In this document: piece by piece, positions 12,250 through 28,168 of the stretch | Position numbering within the stretch: the stretch's first letter is position 1 | Layout: each line of letters starts with the position of its first letter | The notes under the pieces: generated by a model | Told to the model about the DNA's origin: nothing | Databases searched by the model: none | The model's input: only the letters and a program-made list of their open reading frames with translations | Made by a program: the position numbers and the translations under genes | Assembly (NCBI RefSeq): GCF_017591435.1 | Contig: NC_059268.1 | Coordinates: forward strand, 14,375,184 to 14,439,183 | Length of the DNA stretch: 64,000 nucleotides | Source of the DNA: Portunus trituberculatus | Lineage: Eukaryota; Arthropoda; Malacostraca; Decapoda; Portunidae | Direction of reading: 5' to 3'

Positions 12250-13436
12250 CTGCATCTAGAAGAGTCCTTGGCAGCATTAACAGGAGTAGTTTGTTTTTCT
12301 TTCGTTCTTGACACCATTACAATGCATAATCATTACAATTGCTGAAGTGTGAGAGAATGATAAGTAGGTAGGCTGGCAAGCACAGAGAGTATTGGTATCA
12401 TGTGTCAGTCATGATGCCACACAAGGGTTCAGAACCGCTGGCCTTCTTAAGTAATTTTGTATAATTTTATAAAGACTTTGAGCCTTAACTACATACTGTA
12501 AGCAATAAGGGCAGTCAACATACCAAATATAGGTCAATCTGGCGTAAACTTGCTTCTTGGTCTTGAGATGCAGCTGTCCGCGGTCACGTCTGGATCAACT
12601 AACGGGTGGCCGTGTATTGCTCGGGACTGTGCTCAACTCGAGCATGTTCCTTGTTTCGAAGTGGCGACGTAAACAAATCCTTTAGCTGGTTGGAATATCT
12701 GTAGCTATTCACCTCTTGTATACAAAGTTATCTCTAAGTTTTGTTGTCATTAGGGATGAGTTAATACTATAGACGTATGAGTGCGCTTGTCTTGTATACT
12801 CTTACGTATTCGCTTAGTTTGTTAGGCGTAGTTTGTCTGTTTTCTTGACTGTTATGACTGTTATTTATTTATTTATGTTCATCATATTTCTTATAAATAT
12901 GAACTTTTGAGGATAATGTTACTTGAACCTTACCAGTGCAGCGGGGGAGAGGCGGGCCCAGCACGGGAAGCATTGTCGCTGGAACAGTGCCGGAGATCAC
13001 AACGAAACAACCGTGGCTTCATTTATATTTAATGGCAGTTACAAATAAAATTTCACATGATTTACTATTCACAGCGAGAGTCATACAAACTTAACCGGTT
13101 CTTAAGGCATATCACCAGCAAGGTTGGCGCACTTACCGGAGCTCAGGTTGCGGCGTGGGCTGCGGGGACTCGTGGGCCATGCTGCCTGGTGAGTAGCGAG
13201 CCGAGCGTCACAGATTCACTACAGTAGTTAGTTGCTGGTGCAGTCATGGCTATCAGGGATGTTGTGCGGCGCCGCGGAAATACAATTGATCACAACTCCT
13301 CTGTTCATCACCAGCTCTGTACCTTCTGTCTCGCCTCACTTCTTATCCACTGGTATAATATTTCCCAGTCATACCTTATCATGACAACCACAATAAAACT
13401 ATAGACATTAAGTGTTTCTTCCAAGGAGATGAATCA

Positions 13437-13438
<2 letters not shown>
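12250..13438. other. 3' flank of the membrane-protein gene; candidate minus exon
   Basis: AATAAA at about 13044 is a possible but distant polyadenylation signal. On the minus strand 13180-13137 reads ATG, 14 codons (MAHESPQPTPQPEL) and a consensus GTAAGT donor: a candidate first coding exon of another gene, unsupported otherwise. Confidence 0.35.

Positions 13439-13506
<68 letters not shown>
13439..13506. repeat. (CA)n microsatellite
   Basis: About 34 uninterrupted CA units. Confidence 0.95.
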
Positions 13507-13509
<3 letters not shown>

Positions 13510-14454
13510 TGGGTGTTGAGATTGAAATTAGATCTATATGAAAACAATTTCCTATTCTATGGCATTTTGAAATCTCTTAAAGTTAGGACTGAAATTTTTG
13601 AAACCGCAAAGGAAAACTAAACAAAAAGGGTAATGAGTGTCCCATGAAGAGTCCTCGTAAGTGGGACACGTTTGTAAGCTTAACTAACTTCCAATGTTGT
13701 ATTGCTGGCACTCACGCGGAGCCCCGGGAGGATCACCAGTGAAGGGGCGCTGCTCGCGGCCCGCCGGCATCTTGTACTGCCGTGACCAAGGCAAAATGTA
13801 GACAACACATACAATTGAGACATTGTCTTGTGTAAAGACCGCCAACTAGCCTCCACCAATTCCTGGGTGGTGTAACACCCAGGCAATCACAAATCGATGC
13901 GGGGCAAGGCGGCGGCCCTCGGATACACCACAGTCTCCCGCATCTTGTACGCTACATACATTTAGGCACGTCAGGAAAATAAATATCACACAATGAATTA
14001 TGATGTACACTAAACATGCAAAAGTCAAAATGATTGTGAACATCAACGAGTCAAAAAGAAAAAAAAAATCTATCTATCTGACTTTAACACTGAATAAGAT
14101 TCACAAGTCTTTCACAGAAAGTACAAGTAGTAATAATAATTACATATACAACTCCAGCCGGGCAGAAAACTGCCTACTCGTTCAGCTTGTACTATACAAA
14201 CCTTCTATCACTCTGGTTAGTGCGGGGCGGCGGGTGGTGTCAGGGGGTGGGGCTTCTCCCCGCCCTCGTGCACCACCGCCGCGCCTCGCCTTCTCCAGAA
14301 CACTGGCTAAAAAGCCTAAACAATGTACCTACTTTAACTAACTCTATTATAACTAACGCCCAACTAAAAAATGCACGTTTATAAATGGGGAAACCTGAGG
14401 GGATATAAAACTAACCATACGTGTGAGTGAGAATCGTAGAACGGGAAGGCAAGA
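13507..14454. other. 3' flank of the chitin-binding gene
   Basis: Downstream (in minus sense) of the stop at 14455. No clear AATAAA found on the minus strand close to the stop. A GC-rich patch at 13715-13780 and another at 14220-14290 hold no domain that I recognise. Confidence 0.4.
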
Positions 14455-16827
14455 CTATACTGGAGCAGAATCAGTCCCGCCACACGACACTCCCTCGGAC
14501 CGACACCTGCCGTCAGCCTCACTGAAGGCCTGGCCCTCAGGGCAGGAGGTTATGAGAATGGTTCTTTTTCCAAGGCAGGTGAAGAAAATGCGACACTGGC
14601 TCTGCCCATCTGCGTGAATCCCGTCACTGAGAGACTGACAAGGATTGGTGGTCGGGCAGGCGTACCTGTCTGGGGATACACAGGCGTTGTTACTGGGGCT
14701 GAACACCAAGGCATTAGGGCACCGGGACCATCTTGGACGGTCACCACACTCCAAGAAACTATTACAGCGGGAATGAATCTCGGCGTAACGTCCGTTGGGA
14801 AGGTCAGAACACATATTTTGTGATAGCTGTTCCTTCTTTACTCCTGAATTGTGAAGACCTGCCATGTTATCCTGTGTTTCTCTTTCTAAGTGTTGAAAAA
14901 CCGATGTATCTTTCAGACCTTTCACTGAAACAGAAGACCTCGATATCACGTTTTCCTGAGTAAAAGCAGCAGACATGGCCGTGGACATAAGGTTGGGGGA
15001 GACCGATACTTCAGACGGGAGGCAGGAGGCCGTGGTGGATGGCACACAGACCTCACCATTAAACACGTGCTTCTCTGGACACGTTAAAGTCTGCACCTTT
15101 ACTCCATTCTTACAAGCGAAGTACTTTAGGCACGATGAGTCTGTGTCTGAGTAAAAACCAGTCTTCCTCCCAAGGCAGTCGTGGTCCCTTGCTGCCTTTG
15201 GACAGTTGTAGGTGGACGATGGGACACAAGCACGGCCATCGAATATTTGTTCACTGGGACAAGTGAGTTCATGCTGGTAACCATTGTAACAGTAAAAGAA
15301 CTTTGTGCAGTTTGATGAGAAATCTTGGTACCATCCAGTATCTCTGCCCTGGCAAGATGACATGGCGGGACACGTGAAATGACTGGCTGGGACACACTGG
15401 ACGCCATTGAAGATCTGCTCGGCGGGGCACATATGATTGACACGAAGGCCGGACCGGCAGACGTGGAATGTACGACACCCACTGCTGAGATGGGCGTAAT
15501 GACCGTCCCCCTCCCCGCACCCTGCGTCAGACACCGTGGCAGTAGATGAACGCCGAGTCCTGACGACACTGTTGGTGAAATTCCTGGTGTGTTGCAGCTC
15601 CTGGTGTGACGGGCAGCGGAACAACACAGAGTCCACGCAATGCTCCCCGTTGAATACGTTGTTCCCGGGACAGGTGTGCTCACTCATCTTGCTCCCGCCT
15701 TGACAATAGAAAAATGTCTTGCATTCTGATTTTTCCATGGTGTAATAGCCGTCGATTTTCGAAGAGCAGTCTGGAAGGGACGAACCGGGGTTGCATATTG
15801 AATTCCTGCCATCGACGCACTCTTTGCCGTTGAACATTAGTCCTGGAGAACACTTGTATGCCCGAATGAACTGTTGCTGGTGGCAGAGGAAAAAGGCCCG
15901 GCAGTCAGCGTCGGGTGAGACATGGAAGCCGTCATCCTTACCGTCACATGACCCGCGACCTTCTCCCCAACACGAAAAGTTCCTCTCGGAGACACAGCGA
16001 CGCCCGTCAAAGATCTGGTGCTTGGGACACTCCTCCACCTTAACCAGGGCGCCATTGAAGCAGCGGAAGAAGGAGTTGCAGGGGGCGTGAGGGACAGCGT
16101 GCAGTCCATTCACTCTGCCCTCACACGCCTGCTCGTAACACACAGAAGACTTGCCCGCCACGCATCGCTGCAACAACAAATTAGCAGTGACAACCATATC
16201 TACAGCTGTCCTCATGAAGAAACAGTTATTATGAACTATGAAAACGTGATATTTGAGGCAGCACTACTTTATCCTGATCTGCTTTGAATATCGCACTAAA
16301 GGGAAGGGAGAGAGTAACATTTTGGTTCGTATTAAGAAACACTTTACTCTTCCACCACGACTATTTTCAAAGGCCACATAGATTGTTAGCTGGTTAGTAA
16401 TGTAAAAATTGTGTTCATCTGTCAAAAGAACGATAAAAACAGCCTTAAAATCAGTGTAAATTCATCTAAAGCCTTTTGAAATTGGTAGCAATGCGTGCAG
16501 AAGAGCTTCAAAATGCTTACCTTGAGAGTGTAGTCGAATATAGAGTTGTAGGGACACACGTGATCCGTCCTGACTCCGCCGGCACAGGTGAAGTAGGCGG
16601 TGCACGAAGAGCCTGGCGAGGGGTGTGGGCCGTCAGGTAGTCCCCAGCAGGAGGGAGGAGAACACACTAAGAGAGATCCCGTCCCGCAGGATCCCGTTGA
16701 GGAGTCCCACACCGCATCGCTTCCACACTGCCACCGCCCACTCAGGCTACTGTTGGTGCATCTGCAGGAAGAGTGTTTGTTAGTGATGGCATCGAGATTA
16801 AATGTGAAATGCTTTTTTTTTTTTTTT

Positions 16828-16873
<46 letters not shown>

Positions 16874-17192
16874 ATAAAGGTAATGCTCGCAAATCACTAT
16901 AGTTCTATTCAATGTAGGTCAATCATGGTGCTCTCACAGTGACACCCTCGCAGTCTGTTGCCATGAGCTCACCTGTAGTAGCTCTTGCAGTCCTGTCTGT
17001 AGTCCGGGTAGTAGCCGTCACTCTGGTTGATGCAGGGCGGGGAGGCGGGAGGTAGGTGCGGGCAGGTCACCTCCCCGGCGGGGCGGCATTCCTCGGTGGG
17101 GTAGTGGAAGGCTTGCCCGGGGGGACACACGTATGAGAACACTGCCCCATCTAGACACCTGTGGGTCCGGCACATCACTGTGACTCGTCCAG

Positions 17193-17228
<36 letters not shown>

Positions 17229-17487
17229 TAAAAAGCATATTAAAAAAAAATACAACAAGAAAAAGTAAGGGCACACGCATACGGACAGAAGAATGTTGCC
17301 AGTACCTGTAGTAGTAGGAGCAGCTGGAGGCGAGCTCTGGATACACTCCGTCCCTGCGTGTTGTGCACGAGAAACTCTTGAATCGCCTTAGCGCCGCTAC
17401 TGTTGAGGAGTGCGAGGCGGCGTGGCTGATCTGTAGCGCCTCCTGTAGATACAAGTGATATTGTCTGACCGACTCGCCGACGCCAGC
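14455..17487 (-). CDS. Secreted protein with 11 chitin-binding CBM14 domains (5' end missing)
   Basis: Exons in minus order: 17487-17306, 17158-16973, 16761-16521, 16167-14455, all with GT-AG ends and matching phases (2, 2, 0), giving 773 residues plus stop. Eleven peritrophin-A (CBM14, six-cysteine) domains follow one another, each with the C-x(n)-DG-x(n)-C-x5-Y/F-x2-C-x(n)-C-x(n)-F-x(n)-C-x(n)-C pattern, for example CINQSDGYYPDYRQDCKSYY. Two domains are split by introns exactly at the YYR/C position. The linker between domains 6 and 7 is basic (RTRRSS), and the one between 9 and 10 is long and Ser-rich. Such proteins bind chitin in the peritrophic matrix or cuticle outside the cell. The visible N-terminus (AGVGESVRQYHLYL) starts at a splice acceptor, so the signal-peptide exon lies further upstream. 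Introns hold (GA)n and (CA)n tracts. Confidence 0.9.
16324..16515 (+). mobile_element. Inverted-repeat element family M2, copy 2 (intronic)
   Basis: Shares CCACGACTATTTTCAAAGG and AAGCCTTTTGAAATTGG with the family; the ends are decayed (GTATTAAGAAACACTTTAC at left). It sits in an intron of the chitin-binding gene, ending just before the exon at 16521. Confidence 0.6.
16830..16870. repeat. (GA)n in intron
   Basis: T run followed by about 20 GA units inside the intron between 16973 and 16761. Confidence 0.95.
17194..17226. repeat. (CA)n in intron
   Basis: About 16 CA units only about 35 bases from the splice acceptor at 17159; on the transcribed strand it reads (GT)n. Confidence 0.95.
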
Positions 17488-17530
17488 CTGTAAATACGAT
17501 AGTTCAATGACAACATCCGTAGACTTTTAC

Positions 17531-17742
17531 ATAACCCCTTCAGTACTAGAACGTTTTACCATGAGTTTTGGGTGTGATTAGGCGATTTTATATACATTAG
17601 AAAGGGTCTATGGAGGACAGAGGATTAATGGCTATGGTATTCACTATTCTAATCTCCCCACATAGATTTCTAAAGCTGTATAAAATCGGCACATAGTAAG
17701 CAGAATGAATAAGAGAACGCGTCATGGTACTAAAGGGGTTAA
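17531..17742 (-). mobile_element. TTAA MITE family M1, copy 4
   Basis: Starts AACCCCTTCAGTACTAGAAC and ends CATGGTACTAAAGGGGTTAA. Good terminal inverted repeats; opposite orientation to copies 1-3. Confidence 0.85.
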
Positions 17743-18023
17743 AGCAATAAATTTCAATCAATCTTATGCATTTCAGATATAACAATCAGGAAATTGACTT
17801 GGTATAATAGACTTTGCTATGTATGAATATTGATTTTACTATGGATTATGGAGTCTGTTTCCCGATTCCTTGAATGAACACATAATCTTTAACGGTTTAC
17901 TTGAGTGGGAGTGTACAGTTCCCGCAAATACACTCGGTGCAACAAGTGACTGGCGGAACTGCACCAACTTAATAAAGCACTGAACATATGTAAAGGAAAG
18001 ACATCAGTGTATGGATATTGAAG

Positions 18024-18252
18024 TTTTTTTTTTTCTTTTATTTACACCATGTGGGCTTTTTCACGGGAATTTATGAGCTAAAGGGGGTACTTTTTGGGGT
18101 ACCCCCTATCTCAAAACCCACCCACTAGGAAACCACTGCCCCGAGTGAGGAAGCCCAACCAACACTCGGACCGTGGACAGGATTCGAACGCGTGCGCTTG
18201 GAGACCCCTCGGACCCCAAAGCACGCATGGTCCTACTGTACCATGGCGGCCA
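18024..18252 (-). mobile_element. tRNA-derived SINE family S2, copy 1
   Basis: On the minus strand: tRNA-like head starting TGGCCGCCATGGTACAGTAG, B box CGTTCGAATCCTG, then a tail hairpin (GGGGGTAC paired with GTACCCCC) and CATGGTGTAAA followed by a poly-A tail (poly-T on the plus strand at 18024-18035). Confidence 0.8.
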
Positions 18253-18283
18253 GTATTTAGAAAAAGCGACCTTCCCTTCAAAG

Positions 18284-18388
<105 letters not shown>

Positions 18389-18701
18389 GAGAAATTTCAA
18401 CAAGCACAAAAAACAATATCAACAGTCTTCCAATAATTTCCCTAAGTAAAAAGTATACATTTGAATAAGTTACCATCACAATCTCTACGGTCATGTTTAC
18501 CAGAGCAAAATTTCACGTGTGGCCACATGACAAGGAGACAGGACGAGTGCTGCCAGTCGTTCATTATGCGTGTTAAGCGTGCAGCCAAGAGTGAAGGGAC
18601 GTGGAGGCATCTGTCCCGGACTTGACTTTCAATCAGGCTCATATTTGTACATATCATCCTTGAAAATTAGGGTTTCGGAATCTGAATACACTTGTTCCTT
18701 T

Positions 18702-18902
18702 TTAACTCCCACAATACTGGAACGCATTTTTACCATAAGTTTTATTTATAATCAGACGATTTTATTTACATTATGGAGGTGAGAAGATTAATTGCTAGAG
18801 CCTTCACTGTTTTAATCCCTACATAAGTTTCTGAAGCTGCATAAAATCACCAAATAGTAAGCAGAATAGATATCAAAACGAGTCATAGTACCGAAGAGGT
18901 TA
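18702..18902 (-). mobile_element. TTAA MITE family M1, copy 5
   Basis: Starts TTAACTCCCACAATACTGGA and ends CATAGTACCGAAGAGGTTAA. Older copy with several substitutions in both termini. Confidence 0.8.
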
Positions 18903-20460
18903 AACATTCCTTCATCTATCTAATTAAACTTCTGGCAGCTGACAGCAATGCCTCAATGACCCTCACTATCGTGCACGTAAACCTGGGAAAAAAACACATT
19001 CCCGCTTCGATATCCGGCTAAACTTGTATCAGCTAACACCAGCGTCTCAATTCCCTTCATTATATCACACATAAAGTTGGAAAAAGCAGGCATAATAGAC
19101 CAAGGCTGACAGTGGGGTGGTGAGGCGGAGATGGGCTGAACTGGGCTGGGCGTTCCCTTGACGCACGGGAACAACTACTGGGACTGGGAGGGAGCAAGCT
19201 GACAGACAGGTTGGCCGTCAGCACAAGCCTGATATTACCAGGTGCTGTTTACAGAATATCTACATGCAATCAGATCCAGAGGCATGATGATGACAAAAAA
19301 GTCCAGAAAAATAAACACGTAAGAACAGGAACCACACAAACTTATCTATGTATTATGCATTTTTTTTTCTGCGTAGACTGATGGAGGCGGAGGTGCTTGT
19401 GGCATTATGACCCGGTTAAGCGGATCAATCTGAGGTTGCAATATTCTGGTTTCCCACAGACTGACTTCCGCTTTCGTGTCAGAGACCTTCCTGCCTGCCT
19501 GCAGTCACCACTTGTAGGTGTGAGGCTCTCTGGCAGTCAAATGCCACCTTTCCTCCTCCCTGGAAATTTTCTTGCATACACTTTGTCTCAAACGAGGATG
19601 ACCGATCTAACCTTGAAAACTGCTGACAGCTTCCTCTTCCTGCCCCTTTACGTAAAAATTTTGAAACCAGTTTCAATATAACATACTTCAGTATTTACAT
19701 ATCACAATACCCTGTCTATAGTAAGTGATTCTCAAAACTTTTCGGCGCCGATATTTGCCGCGGGCTTCATGATTCATATCGACCTCTCTTCCTCTAATTT
19801 CATTACATTGTTGTTTTCTTGAAAAAAGACAAAAACATTTCTATGGATCCTTGCACTTTATCTGAAAATATATCCTTTTAGAGGCACGAGATTAAAAGTG
19901 AAACGTAATGCAAAAGAAGTGACAAGGACGAGAAGTCACAAAAAGAACTGATTTGCAGACAGAAGGTGAAGGGTGAAGTGGAAGGCAAGGCAAGGGATGG
20001 GGAGCACAACATCTGAGAAGACGTGTCTGCTCTGCATAGACTTACACCTTGAAAAATGCAAGGCAGTCTGAATCACAGCAGTTTGCCATCACTGCCACCG
20101 TTTCACGAGCGCCCGCAAAGAACCGCGTCGACAACAATGACTGATTCCAAGAGCGGCGTCATTTGAAGATCCCAAGACCACAGCGTATCTCCTCAGAAAC
20201 AACAATAACAATGACAAATGGATCTAGCGAAGCAGTAACCTATGCAGCACACGAAGCAGCGGTCTGAGCTCTAATAGTCGACTTAAGGCACCACACCCAT
20301 CCCTGCCATCACCAGCTGGGGAGCGGAACAACCACCACCACCAGCACCACCAGTGAGCAGGTCCACGGCCTTCCCCTTCCCTCCTGATGACCACACCGTC
20401 ATTCCTTCAAGGTCTTCTGGTTACTTGAACGAAGGACTTTCACGTGGGTTCTTTTTACTC

Positions 20461-20462
<2 letters not shown>
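18903..20462. other. No supported gene
   Basis: Unique sequence. The 94-codon frame at 19397-19681 lacks any splice or domain support. Confidence 0.45.

Positions 20463-20527
<65 letters not shown>
20463..20527. repeat. (CA)n microsatellite
   Basis: About 32 CA units just before a candidate splice acceptor at 20550. Confidence 0.95.
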
Positions 20528-20529
<2 letters not shown>

Positions 20530-20550
20530 CCCCCTCATTTGTATCTGCAG

Positions 20551-23440
<2,890 letters not shown>

Positions 23441-24372
23441 GGAATATCCGCCATGATCATCGTCTTACGACTATAAATTCCTTCTTCTGGCACTAACACT
23501 GCACGTTGCCTTTTGCACTGTCTCCATAAATCACCAAAGCACCACTCTTTGTCAGCCTAGCCACGCTGTAATTTTCCAAAACGTTAGTGGTGTAGTTTTT
23601 CCTCCTAGCGCAAGGTGGCTATAAAGCAGAAAAAGAAAAAATGACCTCATCGCCGCATCTGGTGCTGATTATGTCCTGCCTTGGGTATGCGTAATGTGGA
23701 AGTCGTGATGACATTTTTATGAAACACGTAAATACCAAAGAAAAAAAAATGAAAGATAGAAAAAGAAAAGGAAAACTGCAACGGCTTGAAATATTCGGAA
23801 GTGGTCAGTTTTATTTTCTGGTTTCCAAGAACTGCATCTTGACTTGAATTTTGGGAAGAGAAACAGTAAACTAAGGGGACGAGGAAGCATCAAGACGACA
23901 AGGAATAAAAAAGTAAAGAATGCAAATGACATGGAAGAATGAAGGATCATCAACATAATTACGAATAGTACGCGTTATCTGAGGGGAGGGAATGAAGAAA
24001 ACTAGAAGAGCACACGTCTGATGCATACCAAGTGTTGCCAAGGAGATGAACACACAGATACGGCCAACAATGCGGAAGTTGAATATAAAAAAAGGAAGAA
24101 GGAAAGAAGAAACACATATACTTAATAAAAACCTAATAACTATCAAATCCAATGTACTTACGTGTCGCTTAAGAAACTGTTAATTTCTTTCCTAATCTTG
24201 AAAATCCGCCCGTTTCATTTTACGATTACACAAACTGAATATTTCTTTTGCTTTTTCCTTGAGTGTTCCGCGTGAGACTCAAATGGTGAAAGAAATGACG
24301 AATAGAAAGAACTATGAATACGTAGCAGGAATGTGAGATTTGGGATGATCTTTCACGCGTTCATAACCTACA

Positions 24373-24378
<6 letters not shown>
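23441..24378. other. No supported gene
   Basis: AT-rich sequence with A-rich patches at 23735-23780 and 24085-24125; no domain or splice-supported exon. Confidence 0.45.
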
Positions 24379-24424
<46 letters not shown>

Positions 24425-24703
24425 ATGACATCAAGCGGCAAGCACAAGCTATCGAAACACGTGTCGCTACGGCTCCCAAGACATGCATTCCTGGCAGAGG
24501 GAAAGAGGATGTCCACAAGCTCGTCTGCTCACCAATGCTCCGCGCGTCGCCTCAAGCAGCTCCCAGGTCCGCCGCCGAGGGATGAGAGGGACTGGTGCTG
24601 CTTACTTGATTCGCGGCTCTTATCACACAGTATCCGGTTTCCGCGCAGTGACTTTCCGATCAAGAAATAATATGTTCGCTTGTCTGTGTGTCTGTGTGTC
24701 TCT

Positions 24704-24763
<60 letters not shown>
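24379..24763. repeat. (CT)n and (GT)n microsatellites
   Basis: (CT)n 24379-24422 and impure then pure (GT)n 24684-24763. Confidence 0.95.
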
Positions 24764-24764
<1 letters not shown>

Positions 24765-24902
24765 GATTTATCAGTTTGTTCATCTGTATTCTTTGTCTCT
24801 CTGTCTCCGTCTCTCCTACTATTCTTGTTCTTACTACTGCTACTGGTACAGCTACTGCTTGTGCTGTTGTTGTTATCTTTTTGATATTTTGATGCTATTA
24901 CC

Positions 24903-24945
24903 AGTAGTAGTAGTAATAAATAGAAGTAGCAGCAGCAGTAGTAGC

Positions 24946-25009
<64 letters not shown>

Positions 25010-25072
25010 ATAGTTATCGTTGTTATTGTTGTTGCATGTTGTTGTTGTTGATAATGGTGGTGGTGGTGGTGG
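24903..25072. repeat. (AGT)n and related trinucleotides
   Basis: (AGT)n of over 25 units at about 24930-25008, flanked by AGC, TTG and TGG triplet runs up to 25072. Confidence 0.9.
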
Positions 25073-25254
25073 TAGTGGGAATTGTGATGAAACGCAATAT
25101 ATTTTCTTTCTATCTATTTATTTTCTTTCACGGGAATGTCTCTGAATTTCGGAAAACATCTGTTCTTTTTTCTGAGCCGCTCTTGTCAGAACAGACTCCA
25201 TGGAGCAATTTCCTTTTACACCTCAGTTCTTTCGACGCGTTCAGGATAAAAATG

Positions 25255-26454
25255 TAAAACTAAAGGAAAAAATAAATAGAAAGGCTAGAAATGAAAAAAA
25301 AAGCTGAATAAAATTAATAAGAAGGATAGACAAGATGAAAATGATAAAGAAAAAGTAAAACGGAAGTCAGAGTAAAGAAAAAAAATAAAGAGAAAAAAAA
25401 TGGATGTCAGAGTAGAAAAAAAAATGATAGAAATGACTAAAAAATCAATAAAAGACAAAAAAATTGAAATAAAATGAACAAAGAGGATAAAATGGAAGTC
25501 AGAGTAAAGGAAACAATAAAAAAAGGCAGAAAGAGAGAAGAAAGGATAAAATGAGAAAGAAAAAGGATAGAATGATAAATATTAATAAAAGTATAAAAAA
25601 AGGAAGAAAGAGAGAGAAAAAAAAAAGTTAGTTAGGAAGGGAGTAGAAGAGAAAAGGAGGAAGAAATTACAGGAATAGAGAAAACAGGAAACTGTAAAAA
25701 ATAAACATGAGCATTCGTAAAAGAAAAAAAAAAGAAATGAAGACGTTGCAAATACATAATGAGGTATAGTTATGAAGAAATTAAAGAAGAATGGGAAAAA
25801 AAGAAAAGAAAATGGAAAGAAAAAGGATAAAATTATAAATATTAATAAAAAAATATAAACATAAAAATAAAATAAAAAAAAACGATGAAAAAAAAGAAGG
25901 AAGAGAGAAAAATGTGAACAGGAGTTAGGAAGGGAGTAGAAGAGAAAATGAGGAAGAAATTACAGGAATAGGGAAAACAGGAAACTGCAAAAAATAAACA
26001 TGAGCATTCATAAAAAAAAAAAAAAAAAAAAATGAAGACGTTGCAAATACATAATGAGGTATAGTTATGAAGAAATTAAAGAAGAATGAAACAAAAAAAG
26101 AAGAGAAAATGGAAAGTTTCGTAAGAGGATAAAAAAAAGAAGATACGAATCGTGCAAAGGGAAAGAGATAAAAAGATAAATTCGCCTGAAAACATGAGAA
26201 AAAAAAAGAGAAACTGAAGAATAAGGGAGAGATGAAAAAAAATGGAAAAAAATAGACAATGGAGGAAGGGACGAAGTGGAAAGGAAAAGAAAGGCAGAGA
26301 AAAAAAAACACAAACAAAAAAGGAAAGAAAACAGAAAAGAGAGAAAAAGGTGAGCGGAGAGGAAATAAGAAAGAAGAAAAAAGAGGAATGGAGAAGAAAC
26401 AAATGACAGGGACACAAAATAGGAAATTCGTTTTGAGATAATGAAAAAAACGAA

Positions 26455-26455
<1 letters not shown>
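25255..26455. repeat. Purine-rich low-complexity tract with an internal tandem duplication
   Basis: About 1.2 kb that is almost entirely A and G on the plus strand. Within it, 25559-25821 and 25822-26120 are two tandem copies sharing GTTAGGAAGGGAGTAGAAGA, AAATAAACATGAGCATTC and TGAAGACGTTGCAAATACAT. Minus-strand frames here are Phe/Ser/Leu-rich artefacts. Confidence 0.85.
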
Positions 26456-26526
<71 letters not shown>

Positions 26527-26630
26527 CGAAAGAGGTAAATTGATGAAAAAAAAAAAAAAGAAACAAGAAAAAATAGAAAAGTGAACGTGAATAAAGGAAA
26601 AAAAACAAAAAAATCTTAAAGCAAGGAATG

Positions 26631-26707
<77 letters not shown>
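26456..26707. repeat. (CA)n and (GA)n microsatellites
   Basis: (CA)n 26456-26520 and (GA)n 26634-26707. Confidence 0.95.
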
Positions 26708-26713
<6 letters not shown>

Positions 26714-26817
26714 AACTACAGATGATGATGATGATGAATGATGCTCTTCACGCCGGGGAGGTCAGCACCAGCATCCGGGGTCACTCTAACCACCTGGTCA
26801 CGCTTCCTTGCATCAGA

Positions 26818-27386
26818 CACCACCACCACCACCACCACCACCACCACAAACAATACCAGCAAAACCAAAAGGGAAGATAAAAAGGGAAGGAAAATATTTG
26901 GAACACTTCTAATGGTTCTATTATAATACCACCACCACCACCACCACCACCACCACCACCACCACCACTACCATGACCAAAGGAAACGAAGGTAAGGAGA
27001 TTAAATGAATAAAAAAAATGTCTCGGTTATCACTACTACTATACCATTACGGTCACCACCACCACCACCACCACCACCACCACCACCACCACTACCACCA
27101 ACATCACCACCAAACGATAACAAAGAGAAAAGAAAAAAAGGAAAAAGGAAATATAGTCGTCACCATTACACCATTACGCCACCACTATCACCACCATCAC
27201 TAGCACCACCACCACCACAAACACACACAAAAGAAGAAAAAGGAAAAAAAAGGAAATTATAGGGAAAGAAAGACACGATTACCACACACACCATCACCAC
27301 CACCACCACCACCACCACCACCACCATAGGAGTTAATCTGAAAGCACATCACATCACATCACATCACATTTTTCATCGGCAGATCA
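26818..27386. repeat. (CAC)n arrays and an (ACATC)n pentanucleotide
   Basis: (CAC)n at 26818-26848, 26927-26970, 27052-27093 and 27283-27327, separated by purine-rich spacers of similar composition. (ACATC)5 follows at about 27345-27370. The repeated CAC-array/purine-spacer layout suggests local duplication. Confidence 0.9.
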
Positions 27387-27478
27387 TCACCACTACTTTA
27401 TAAAGCTCCACTAGAACCAACTAGCGAACCATCATCACCACTTCATCACCAACACTATTAATGTTTTCACCTTTAACC

Positions 27479-28168
<690 letters not shown>

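Noticed and set aside
13246..13404. 52-codon plus-strand ORF with a nearby AATAAA
   Set aside because: Could be a short gene, but composition and length are within chance and no family is recognised.
15126..15683. 185-codon frame antisense-overlapping the chitin-binding exon
   Set aside because: A shadow frame on the same strand as the real CBM14 exon; lacks the cysteine pattern.
25925..26608. 227-codon minus-strand frame rich in Phe and Ser
   Set aside because: Pure product of an A/G-rich strand with few stops; no domain, and it runs into a (CA)n tract.
27052..27203. Poly-His or poly-Pro encoding exon
   Set aside because: (CAC)n array with no splice context; the equivalent arrays nearby behave the same.
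26818..27327. CRISPR-like array (short repeats with spacers)
   Set aside because: CAC arrays separated by purine-rich DNA in a eukaryotic contig; repeat lengths vary and there is no palindromic direct repeat.
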